From Anaerolineaceae bacterium (GTDB lineage Bacteria; Chloroflexota; Anaerolineae; Anaerolineales; Villigracilaceae), in contig BQMV01000029.1 of assembly GCA_022181005.1 (NCBI GenBank), positions 1 to 11,635 on the forward strand: a DNA stretch of 11,635 bases, written 5' to 3'. Position 1 is the first letter of the stretch; every line of letters begins with the position of its first letter. Under the pieces are notes generated by a model. The model worked only from the letters and a program-made list of their open reading frames with translations, was not told the DNA's origin and ran no database searches. Positions 5,909-11,635 of this stretch are shown piece after piece. The position numbers were made by a program, and so were the translations under genes.

Positions 5909-6607
5909 ATGACCGGCACATTTCTCAACATTGCAACTGTTCTCGTCGGCGGCGCGATAGGGCTGGCGTTTGGAGCGCGGATACCTGAAAAACTGAAAGA
6001 GACAGTCATCGCCGGTATGGGTCTTTTCACCGCCGCAATGGGATTGCAAATGTTTTTAGAAACGGAGAATTCGCTGATCGTGTTGGGCGCGTTGCTGGTG
6101 GGAACGCTGTTTGGCGAATGGATTCGCATCGAAGACGGTTTGCAAAACTTGGGAAAGTTTCTTGAACGGAAATTTTCCAGAGGGAAAGACGACGATTCAA
6201 ATAAATTTGTGCGCGGATTTCTGACCGCATCGCTGTTATTTTGTGTGGGTCCCATGACGATCCTCGGTTCGATTCAAGATGGGTTGACCGGTGACTACAA
6301 TTTATTGGCGGTTAAATCTGTGCTGGATGGATTTGCGGCGATGGCGTTTGCGTCTACGTTGGGAGTCGGCGTGTTATTTTCGGCGATTGTTGTGCTTGTC
6401 TTTCAGGGCGCAGTCAGTTTGTTCGCGGCTCAGTTGGACGCGATAGCGACTCCCTTGATGATGAACGGGCTTGTCGCTACGGGCGGCGTGATCCTGCTTG
6501 GGCTGGCGGTCAGCAGCCTGTTAGAGATCAAGAAGATCCGCGTGGGAAATATGTTGCCGGCTTTATTTTTCGCTCCGTTGATCGTATGGATCGTGTCGCT
6601 GTTCTGA
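5909..6607 (+). CDS. DUF554 family membrane protein
   Basis: A 232-residue integral membrane protein with about seven hydrophobic segments, of the DUF554 (YdfK-like) family. The N-terminus MTGTFLNIATVLVGGAIG matches the family start. Other marks are GTLFGEWIRIED (residues 65-76) and the highly typical FCVGPMTILGSIQDG (111-125) followed by VKSVLDG (135-141). The family is suspected to transport small molecules, but no substrate has been established that I can state with confidence. ATG 5909 is chosen because GGAG sits four bases upstream and the family N-terminus begins there; the in-frame TTG at 5891 is less likely. It lies in the same direction as the adenosyltransferase gene, 81 bases after it, and converges on the EamA gene with a two-base gap. 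Confidence 0.9.
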   Translation: MTGTFLNIATVLVGGAIGLAFGARIPEKLKETVIAGMGLFTAAMGLQMFLETENSLIVLGALLVGTLFGEWIRIEDGLQNLGKFLERKFSRGKDDDSNKFVRGFLTASLLFCVGPMTILGSIQDGLTGDYNLLAVKSVLDGFAAMAFASTLGVGVLFSAIVVLVFQGAVSLFAAQLDAIATPLMMNGLVATGGVILLGLAVSSLLEIKKIRVGNMLPALFFAPLIVWIVSLF

Positions 6608-6609
6608 CG

Positions 6610-7464
6610 CTATCCGTAGAGCGCGATCGTTAAAACTCCCGCAAAAATAACGAACGCGCCCAAGACGCGCATTTTTCCTAATCGTTCGTTTAATAGCCGC
6701 CAGCCAACCAGCGCGCCGAAGACCACGCTGATCTCTCTTACGGCGCCGGCGTAACTCAGCGGCGAAATCGAATAGGCGAAGACCGCCATTAAGTAGGCAA
6801 GCACGCCCAACAAACCCGCCAACGGAATTTGAACGCGCTGTTCGAGCAGTACGCGTCGAATGCGAGTCCACTCATAGCGTCGAAAAACAAACGGGAGAAG
6901 CGCGAAAGGAACTAGCGCGAACATAGTCATGACATACGAGACGGCATGTCCATGTTTTACAGCGGAACCGTCAATTGTCGAGTAGATGGAGATCAGAAAG
7001 GCGATGAAGAATGCTATGGAGACCCCGCGCATGTGAATGCGAGACGTTTGCGCCTGCATCAACGCGTTGGCGCCGATGATGATTAATCCTCCGATGATCA
7101 ACGCTAACCCGAGCCCGCCGCCGCTGGTCAAACGTTCGCGCAGGAATAGAAACGACCAGAGCGCAATGAACGCCGGCGCCGCGCCGCGTGCGATGGGATA
7201 GACGAGCGAAAAGTCATTATCGCGATAAGCGTAAGACAGGGCGCTAAAGTACGCTGCTTCTACGCATACGCTGGCAATCGCATATCCCCACATTTCACGC
7301 GGCGGCAAACCCGTGAAGAAAAGCGCAATGAGCGCACACACGCCTCCAAACACGACCATCCAGAAAGTGACGATATATCTATCTTCGGCTCGTTTAATAA
7401 GGAAATTCCAAGCGGTGTGAAAGATCGCGCTGACCAACAAGATGGAAATAGCAAAAAGCGACAT
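6610..7464 (-). CDS. EamA-family (DMT superfamily) transporter
   Basis: A 284-residue inner-membrane protein with about ten hydrophobic helices. It has the internal duplication typical of the drug/metabolite transporter superfamily. Each half ends with the family signature: a loop-helix leading to FLFLRERLT (residues 104-112) in the first half and WRLLNERLG (255-263) in the second. The preceding SLVYPIARGAAPAFIALW (86-103) and SYAGAVREISVVFGALVG (237-254) segments match each other in the same way. Such proteins export or import small metabolites; the substrate cannot be predicted. The start at 7464 is the first ATG and no convincing ribosome binding site precedes it. Its stop lies two bases from the DUF554 stop on the other strand, leaving no room for a dedicated terminator. 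Confidence 0.88.
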   Translation of the reverse strand: MSLFAISILLVSAIFHTAWNFLIKRAEDRYIVTFWMVVFGGVCALIALFFTGLPPREMWGYAIASVCVEAAYFSALSYAYRDNDFSLVYPIARGAAPAFIALWSFLFLRERLTSGGGLGLALIIGGLIIIGANALMQAQTSRIHMRGVSIAFFIAFLISIYSTIDGSAVKHGHAVSYVMTMFALVPFALLPFVFRRYEWTRIRRVLLEQRVQIPLAGLLGVLAYLMAVFAYSISPLSYAGAVREISVVFGALVGWRLLNERLGKMRVLGAFVIFAGVLTIALYG

Positions 7465-7503
7465 AATAGGACGAATGTACCATAAAAACCGGGTTGATTT
7501 TTA

Positions 7504-7532
7504 TTGCATTCTGTCTATTTTATACTTATACT
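7504..7532 (+). promoter_or_regulatory. probable sigma70-type promoter of the lipoprotein gene
   Basis: TTGCAT (7504-7509) and TATACT (7527-7532) are separated by 17 bases and match the consensus at four and five of six positions. A second TATACT directly precedes the -10 box (7521-7526). About 22 bases of leader then lead to a strong GGAGG (7552-7556), five bases before the ATG. This gene is thus leadered, unlike several neighbours. A short ATG-AGA-TGA reading frame overlaps the ribosome binding region. Confidence 0.45.
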
Positions 7533-7561
7533 TGACGCATATCTAATCTTCGGAGGATGAG

Positions 7562-8365
7562 ATGAAATCGTTTAAACCCTTGTATTTCCTAGTTGCGTTC
7601 ATTTTGATCGTAGGGTTGGCTTGCATCGGTTCTGGCACAACGCCTGAGCCGTCTCAGCCGACCAGCCCGCCGCCCGTTCAACAGCCGACAGACGCGCCGC
7701 AACAGCCGGCAACTGAAGCCCCGCAACAGCCGGTTGAGCCGCAACAACCAACTGAAGAGCCGCAACAGCCAACTGGTCAAAAATTCTTTACAGAAGAATT
7801 CGATTCCCCGCTTTCCAGCGACTGGACGCTCTTCACAGTCACCGGATCTGATTCGGCGGATCCTGAAAAATTCACTATGGACGTCAAAAGCGGAAAGTTG
7901 ATTTGGAAATTTGACGATAAGCAGTTGTACGAATACCTGTTTTATACCGCTCACGAATACGACGATGTGACCGTTGAAGCGCGCGTGGATAACCGCGGTA
8001 AGAACAACAATAACGTGAGCTTAATCTGCCGCTACGACCCCGACACAGGTTGGTACGAATTCAACATTGCCAACAGTGGATTGTATGATATTTTATACGC
8101 TGAAGTCCAAAAGGACGGCGATATTAACTACAGTGTAATTACCAATGGCGGCTCTAACGCCATTAAGTCCGGCAAGGAAATCAATGAATACTCTATTACC
8201 TGTAAAGGCACTAAGCTGTCTCTGCACATCAATGGCAAGGAGACGAACAGCTTTACAGAGAAGAAATATGCCTTACGCAGCGGCGGCATAGGCGTATCGG
8301 TTTCCGCGTTCAACGTGTTGCCGATCGAAGTCGAAATGGACTGGATTAAAATCCTCGAGCCGTAA
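7562..8365 (+). CDS. secreted lipoprotein with Gln/Pro-rich linker and concanavalin-like domain
   Basis: A 267-residue exported protein. Residues 1-20 form a signal peptide (a Lys-containing start followed by a hydrophobic run) ending at Cys21, the likely lipidation site. The residues before it (GLA-C) are an imperfect lipobox, so lipidation is probable rather than certain. Residues 25-72 are a flexible Pro/Gln/Thr linker with five QQP units. Residues 75-267 are a beta-rich domain starting FFTEEFDSPLSSDWTL and ending GIGVSVSAF, then MDWIKI, the style of concanavalin/LamG-like or DUF1080-type folds, which often bind or cleave sugars. No catalytic residues can be assigned, so surface glycan binding is only a guess. 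The start is fixed by GGAGG five bases upstream. It is a single-gene unit with its own promoter and a strong terminator. Confidence 0.85.
   Translation: MKSFKPLYFLVAFILIVGLACIGSGTTPEPSQPTSPPPVQQPTDAPQQPATEAPQQPVEPQQPTEEPQQPTGQKFFTEEFDSPLSSDWTLFTVTGSDSADPEKFTMDVKSGKLIWKFDDKQLYEYLFYTAHEYDDVTVEARVDNRGKNNNNVSLICRYDPDTGWYEFNIANSGLYDILYAEVQKDGDINYSVITNGGSNAIKSGKEINEYSITCKGTKLSLHINGKETNSFTEKKYALRSGGIGVSVSAFNVLPIEVEMDWIKILEP
7676..7777 (+). repeat. degenerate repeat encoding the QQP linker
   Basis: Five QQP units occur within residues 39-72, spaced six to eight residues apart. They are encoded by near-copies of CCGCAACAGCCG separated by ACT/GAA-type codons. Copies differ mainly at third positions. 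The unit number is the part most likely to vary between strains. Confidence 0.7.
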
Positions 8366-8378
8366 ACAAATGCGGTAA

Positions 8379-8411
8379 AAAACTCCGAGTTCTGCAAGAA
8401 CTCGGAGTTTT
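8379..8411. terminator. strong bidirectional Rho-independent terminator
   Basis: A perfect 14-base-pair stem, AAAACTCCGAGTTC (8379-8392) with its complement (8398-8411), is closed by the loop TGCAA. On the plus strand the stem ends in TTTT and continues CGTTT after the lipoprotein stop. On the minus strand it ends in a run of six Ts after the reductase gene. It therefore serves both convergent genes. Confidence 0.9.
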
Positions 8412-8450
8412 CGTTTAATGCAACAGTATCCGCGCGCGCTTGACGCTGTA

Positions 8451-9146
8451 TTATCCGCGTTGTCGTTTTACCGAATAAGTTAATAAAATTCCGCCGTCTT
8501 CCCACGTCTCTGCGTTCAACAGATTTAATGAAATAGCGTCTGCGCTTCTTTCCAGACCTGCGCCCGACGCAAGCGTCGGAGCGGATTGCCCTCCGAAGAT
8601 CATCGGCGCAACGAACGCATACACTTCATCCACTAACCCGAGTCGCAAGAGTTCAAAGTTTAGAATCGCGCCGCCTTCGACCATCAAACGCTTCACGCCG
8701 AGTTCGGCGAGCGTGTTCATCGCTTGCGGTAGGTCTACGCGTTCGCCAGCGTGGACGAAAATATCCGCGCCCTGCGAGCGGAGCAGATCAAGTTGATCTT
8801 TAGCGGTTCGGCTCGTCGTGAATAGCACGACGCGCGAGCCGCCTTCGTGTAAAAATTCGGAGCGCGATCCGATGTTTGCCTCTGAAACTACGCCAACCTT
8901 GAGCGGATTCGCCGGAAGTCCGCGAGCGATACGCTCGGCGCGCAACGCTTCCGATTTCACCGTCAGTTTTGGGTCTTCGTCGAGCAGTGTGCGACCGCCT
9001 ACCATCACCGCATCCGCTTCGGCGCGCAATTGGTTCACGCGCGCCTTGTCGCGCGGAGAAGAGATCGCCGAGCCTTTGCGCGCAAAAGTATCTATTTTGC
9101 CATCCAGCGTCATTGCGACATTGATAAAAACAAAAGGACGTTTCAT
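8451..9146 (-). CDS. RibD C-terminal-type (diamino)ribosylaminopyrimidine phosphate reductase
   Basis: A 231-residue protein equal to the reductase half of RibD, with a dihydrofolate reductase-like fold. The family uses NADPH to reduce the ribosyl group of the pyrimidine 5'-phosphate intermediate in riboflavin synthesis. Motifs in order: VAMTLDGKI (residues 10-18), ADAVMVGGRTLLDEDP (44-59), the VEGGAILN segment (156-163) and APMIFGG (180-186). It has no deaminase domain, as in archaeal and fungal enzymes, so either a separate deaminase exists or it is one of the many uncharacterised RibD-C reductases. No other riboflavin genes are nearby, and no FMN riboswitch is visible in the short upstream region. 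The start at 9146 has TATAAT six bases upstream and no ribosome binding site. It converges on the lipoprotein gene and is divergent from the nuclease-like gene. Confidence 0.87.
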   Translation of the reverse strand: MKRPFVFINVAMTLDGKIDTFARKGSAISSPRDKARVNQLRAEADAVMVGGRTLLDEDPKLTVKSEALRAERIARGLPANPLKVGVVSEANIGSRSEFLHEGGSRVVLFTTSRTAKDQLDLLRSQGADIFVHAGERVDLPQAMNTLAELGVKRLMVEGGAILNFELLRLGLVDEVYAFVAPMIFGGQSAPTLASGAGLERSADAISLNLLNAETWEDGGILLTYSVKRQRG

Positions 9147-9152
9147 GCGCTT

Positions 9153-9176
9153 ATTATAGTAGACCTTGCATGCAAG
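9153..9176 (-). promoter_or_regulatory. -10 box and adjacent palindrome upstream of the reductase gene
   Basis: TATAAT (9158-9153 on the minus strand) lies six bases before the ATG at 9146, again without a ribosome binding site. A perfect 12-base palindrome, CTTGCATGCAAG (9165-9176), begins six bases further upstream. It sits in the spacer where a -35-free promoter might need an activator, or where a repressor could sit. No -35 match is seen at 16-18 bases. Confidence 0.5.
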
Positions 9177-9264
9177 CGCGGCGGCGCTGGGCGGAAGCGC
9201 TTATGAGAATTCTACTAATCCTCATTGTGTGAGAAAATAAAGGGAATCGCGCTTGGCGCATTCT

Positions 9265-9795
9265 ATGGGTATGTTTGCAAAAAATTCGCGCAACCGATAC
9301 GACAAAAAAGATTCGCTTGAACTTGGGCGTCAGGCGGAGGATCGTTTTGCGCGACTTGCGCTTCAGCATGGGTTCAAAGCGAGTCCGTCTTCCAAGCGAG
9401 GCAACATAGACGAACATTTCGACTATGAGATCGAGCGCGGCGGCAGAACCTTTCGTGTGGATGTGAAAAGCCTTAAGCGCATCTCGCGCAGCGATAATGA
9501 GACTCAAAGCGAATTGCTTTGGATCGAGCTGCACGGCGTTCGTAAAGACGATCAAGGTTGGCTGTACGCCGGTCGCGCCGATTTGATCGCATTTGAATTG
9601 GCTGAAAGCTTCCGTATAGTAGACCGGCTCGAATTGATCGCGCTCGTTGAAAGGCTTGTGAACTTCGAAGCGAGAGTCTCCGTCTCTCACGACGCGCTGT
9701 ATAAAATTTATTCGCGTGCGTCTCGTCCCGATCTATTAACAATGATTCGGTCCGACGACTTGCTGCAACTCCGTTGCGCCGAATGGAAGAAGTGA
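9265..9795 (+). CDS. small protein with PD-(D/E)xK nuclease-like pattern
   Basis: A 176-residue soluble protein without signal peptide. The N-terminal half fits a PD-(D/E)xK restriction-like fold: Glu25 in GRQAEDRF, Asp53 in DEHFDYEI, then RVDVKSLKRI with Asp66-Val-Lys68 as the (D/E)xK pair. A second conserved-looking block is WIELHGV followed by GWLYAGRADLIAFEL (residues 98-112). I recall related uncharacterised proteins with the same DVK and GWLYG-ADLIAFE blocks, but their function is not known to me. Nuclease activity is inferred from the pattern only. Starts at TTG 9253 (GGGA seven bases upstream), ATG 9265 and ATG 9271 are all possible; I use 9265. It is divergent from the reductase gene and 36 bases before the GT-B gene, so the last two may be co-transcribed. 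Confidence 0.68.
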   Translation: MGMFAKNSRNRYDKKDSLELGRQAEDRFARLALQHGFKASPSSKRGNIDEHFDYEIERGGRTFRVDVKSLKRISRSDNETQSELLWIELHGVRKDDQGWLYAGRADLIAFELAESFRIVDRLELIALVERLVNFEARVSVSHDALYKIYSRASRPDLLTMIRSDDLLQLRCAEWKK

Positions 9796-9811
9796 CGCGT
9801 CAGTTTTGGCG

Positions 9812-9817
9812 TATACT
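9812..9817 (+). promoter_or_regulatory. possible -10 box before the GT-B gene
   Basis: TATACT lies 14 bases before the ATG at 9832, in the 36-base gap after the nuclease-like gene. No clear -35 and no ribosome binding site are present. The box may be chance, with the gene read from the upstream transcript. Confidence 0.25.
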
Positions 9818-9831
9818 ATTGCCGCGCCGCT

Positions 9832-11286
9832 ATGAAACGAATCTTCATCTCCGCCGACCACGGCATGGCAATTATTTATTTCCTGCAAAGCGACGTTGTT
9901 TCAACTTTGCTCAATGCGGGCGTTGAAGTCATCGTCCTCACCGACGACGACACTCGCGAAAAGATCGCGCAACGCTTCGCCCGCGATGGTTTAATCTTTG
10001 AAGGTCTGCGATTAAAGCAAGCCAACGATTACGCCAAAGAAGTCAGTCCGCGAATGCAATGGCTCCTCGCCTACCTGCGCCGTGTAGGTGGTTCGCGCCG
10101 CATCAACACCGAAGCCATGGATAGTCACATCTGGGAAGTGTGGGCAGAGAACTCGTGGAAATTCCGTTTGGCGATCTGGATTCCCGCCGCGCTGATAATT
10201 TTGCTTTTGCGAAACTTTTCGTGGGCAAGAAAATTGCTTGTGAAAATTCAAAATCGCTTCACGACAAATATTTACGCTGATCTCTTCGAAAAATATAAAC
10301 CTGATTTAATCATCGCCTCCACGCCAGGCTGGAGAATGGATCGGTATCTGCTAAGAGAATCTGCCAGACGCGGAATCCCAAACATGACCGTCATCGTCGG
10401 CTGGGACAATTCATCGTCGTACAACGTCTCTGGCGCGGATGTGCAGTATGCAACGTGTTGGTCGCAATTGCAAAAGGATGAAATGGTCTACGGCTCGGAC
10501 TGGAATCCAGCAAACGTCAACATCGGCGGCATCCCATCCTATGACGGATATTTTCGCAAGCAATGGCTCATGCCGCGCGATGAATATTTCAAATTACATA
10601 AACTCGACCCAAATCGGAAATTGATTTCATACGCCAGTAGTTTCGTCCACTTTGCGCCGAATTACCCGAACATTGAAGCATTGGCGAAATTGGTTTCATC
10701 CGATTCGCTGGCAGAATCTTCGCAGTTGTTGATTCGACTGCATCCGAGTCACTTTCAAGATAAGCCGAAGATCTTCGCCGAAGAACGCGCGCGCGTGTTT
10801 GACTTGGAAAAGAAATATCCGCATGTGCATGTTGTCCAACCCGTCGCGTTGGGCGGATCGCTCGGCTACTACGGCGGCGAAGACATGGACGAGAAATCGT
10901 CCATGATGGCGTATTCGGATGTGGTGGTGACCGTCTATTCGACGATGCTGGTCGAAACCGCCGTTCACGACACGCCCATGATCGCCGCGACGATTGATAC
11001 CCCTGGCGGATGGAACAAGAAAAATAAATTTTCACTGTCCCTGAAAGAGATTGGCAACTGGCCCACGCACAAACGATTCCGCGAGGCGAAAGCGGGACGC
11101 GTGGCGGAGAACGAGAGTCAACTTCGAGACGCGTTAAATCTCTATTTGGCGAATCCAACCGTCGACGCGGAAGAGAGGCGGAAATTTGTCGCGGATGAGA
11201 TCACCTTCACCGATGGAACGTCAGGCAAACGCACTGGGGAATACATCCTGAGTGTGTTGGAAAAAACGAACCTCAAAGACCGCTAA
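9832..11286 (+). CDS. GT-B-like protein related to CDP-glycerol glycerophosphotransferases
   Basis: A 484-residue protein with a two-Rossmann (GT-B) layout. The N-terminal domain opens MKRIFISADHG and contains a beta-alpha unit ending VIVLTDDD (residues 33-40). A hydrophobic stretch (112-127) may anchor it to the membrane. The second part has PDLIIASTPG (157-166), GWDN (190-193), GGIPSYD (232-238), LIRLHPSHF (300-308) and DVVVTVYSTMLVETAVHDTP (363-382). The last two resemble the nucleotide-diphosphate-binding half of CDP-glycerol transferases and UDP-GlcNAc epimerase-like proteins. A role in cell-surface polymer or glycan assembly is inferred; donor and acceptor are unknown. No other glycan genes are in view. 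There is no ribosome binding site, but the N-terminus fits the fold. The last few codons overlap a repeat-like tract. Confidence 0.75.
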   Translation: MKRIFISADHGMAIIYFLQSDVVSTLLNAGVEVIVLTDDDTREKIAQRFARDGLIFEGLRLKQANDYAKEVSPRMQWLLAYLRRVGGSRRINTEAMDSHIWEVWAENSWKFRLAIWIPAALIILLLRNFSWARKLLVKIQNRFTTNIYADLFEKYKPDLIIASTPGWRMDRYLLRESARRGIPNMTVIVGWDNSSSYNVSGADVQYATCWSQLQKDEMVYGSDWNPANVNIGGIPSYDGYFRKQWLMPRDEYFKLHKLDPNRKLISYASSFVHFAPNYPNIEALAKLVSSDSLAESSQLLIRLHPSHFQDKPKIFAEERARVFDLEKKYPHVHVVQPVALGGSLGYYGGEDMDEKSSMMAYSDVVVTVYSTMLVETAVHDTPMIAATIDTPGGWNKKNKFSLSLKEIGNWPTHKRFREAKAGRVAENESQLRDALNLYLANPTVDAEERRKFVADEITFTDGTSGKRTGEYILSVLEKTNLKDR

Positions 11287-11340
11287 GGTCGCAAAGAGTT
11301 AAAGTTTTTCTTCGCGTTCTCCGCGCGCTTCACGGTAAAG
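11268..11340. repeat. repeat-like tract after the GT-B gene
   Basis: This tract combines short phrases such as CAAAGACCGCTAAGGTC, GCAAAGAG and TTCTTCGCG. In style it resembles CGCAAAG/GCTAAGG-type intergenic sequences that I recall being scattered through many environmental bacterial genomes. It contains GACC-gctaa-GGTC (11278-11290), and the TAA stop of the GT-B gene lies in the loop. Whether it is a true dispersed repeat needs the whole genome. Confidence 0.4.
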
Positions 11341-11353
11341 AGGTTTGGTACGA

Positions 11354-11370
11354 TATAATCACCTCGGAGG
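11354..11370 (+). promoter_or_regulatory. -10 box and ribosome binding site of the last gene
   Basis: TATAAT (11354-11359) is followed by GGAGG (11366-11370), which lies seven bases before the ATG at 11378. TTCACG (11329-11334) could act as a -35 but with a long 19-base spacer. Here the same -10 sequence serves a leadered gene with a standard ribosome binding site, in contrast to the boxes placed six or seven bases from start codons elsewhere in the window. Confidence 0.5.
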
Positions 11371-11377
11371 CACTCCC

Positions 11378-11635
11378 ATGACTGAAATCAAACCCCTCAA
11401 CTGGAAACCCCAGCCCGGCGTCGGCATGACCGTCGTGCGGCGCGGCGATGGCGGCATGACGCTGACATTCACCGATCTGTCTGATGCGACGCTCAACGCT
11501 TGGCATGCGTTTGCGATGGAACATTTGCTTGGCGCAACAGGACGCACACGAAATTTATACGACTTTCGCGCGGGGAAAGAGATTCCCGAACAAGCCATCC
11601 GCGCGGCGGTCGAAGCGAATAGCGATCCGTCTGCG
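11378..11635 (+). CDS. unidentified small protein, 3' end beyond the window
   Basis: The first 86 codons are open to the right edge, starting MTEIKPLNWKPQPGVGMTVV. The start is well supported by GGAGG seven bases upstream and a TATAAT further up. No signal peptide or membrane segment is seen. The order of segments (a short beta-like stretch MTLTFTDLSD, a helix NAWHAFAMEHLLG, then TRNLYDFRAGKEIPEQAI) is reminiscent of small STAS/SpoIIAA-like domains, but this is impression only. I do not recognise the family with confidence. Confidence 0.8.
   Translation, partial: MTEIKPLNWKPQPGVGMTVVRRGDGGMTLTFTDLSDATLNAWHAFAMEHLLGATGRTRNLYDFRAGKEIPEQAIRAAVEANSDPSA

Noticed and set aside
9155..9624. TATAGTAGACC occurring twice, near 9155 and again near 9614
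   Set aside because: One copy is in the reductase promoter and the other inside the nuclease-like coding sequence. Only 11 bases match and the flanks differ, so it is probably chance.
9154..9690. 178-codon minus-strand open frame opposite the nuclease-like gene
   Set aside because: The plus-strand frame has coherent motifs and fits the neighbouring genes. The minus-strand frame has none and would overlap the reductase promoter.
10589..11158. 189-codon minus-strand open frame inside the GT-B gene
   Set aside because: Arg/Ser-rich shadow of a well-supported coding sequence.
1..11635. Search for CRISPR arrays, tRNA or rRNA genes, transposases and toxin-antitoxin pairs
   Set aside because: No regularly spaced repeats, cloverleaf sequences, transposase motifs or small paired genes were recognised by eye on either strand.

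Overview
The window looks like an ordinary, gene-dense piece of a bacterial chromosome with roughly balanced GC. My best guess is a Chloroflexota bacterium of the Anaerolineae type. This is inferred from four things: a Firmicutes-like yqeY-pgpH-ybeY-dgkA cluster, a lipoprotein with a Gln-Pro-Thr linker, an archaeal-looking stand-alone riboflavin reductase, and strong TATAAT boxes six or seven bases upstream of start codons. No rRNA, tRNA, transposase, prophage, CRISPR array or recognisable defence cassette was seen. No gene-free stretch exceeds 300 bases.

Left part (1-5254), all on the minus strand, read right to left: a HET-C/phospholipase-C-like helical metalloprotein, YqeY, the seven-transmembrane HD phosphodiesterase PgpH (c-di-AMP degradation), the rRNA-maturation endonuclease YbeY, a DgkA-type lipid kinase, and an endonuclease IV-family TIM barrel. 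The first codons of one more minus-strand gene run off the left edge. Spacings of 12 to 69 bases suggest one or two transcripts. Themes are second-messenger turnover, ribosome maturation, lipid recycling and DNA repair. A cluster of three small hairpins lies between ybeY and dgkA, and a 14-base tandem repeat carries the ribosome binding site of the endonuclease IV gene.

Middle part (5255-8450): a compact divergent promoter, with two TATAAT boxes six bases apart on opposite strands, drives the HET-C-like gene leftward and a PduO-type cobalamin adenosyltransferase rightward. Then come a DUF554 membrane protein (plus), an EamA-family transporter (minus, convergent with a two-base gap), and a secreted lipoprotein with a concanavalin-like domain (plus). 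The lipoprotein ends at a strong bidirectional terminator.

Right part (8451-11635): a RibD C-terminal-type pyrimidine reductase (minus), a small protein with a PD-(D/E)xK-nuclease-like pattern (plus), a CDP-glycerol-transferase-like GT-B protein (plus), a short intergenic repeat-like tract, and the start of an unrecognised small protein (plus) cut by the right edge.

Most useful points for a second look: the recurring TATAAT-N6/7-ATG arrangement suggesting leaderless mRNAs, the overlapping divergent promoter, the cytoplasmic HET-C-like protein, the uncharacterised nuclease-like protein, and the hairpin cluster in front of dgkA. Nothing here makes a convincing case for a wholly new multi-gene system.
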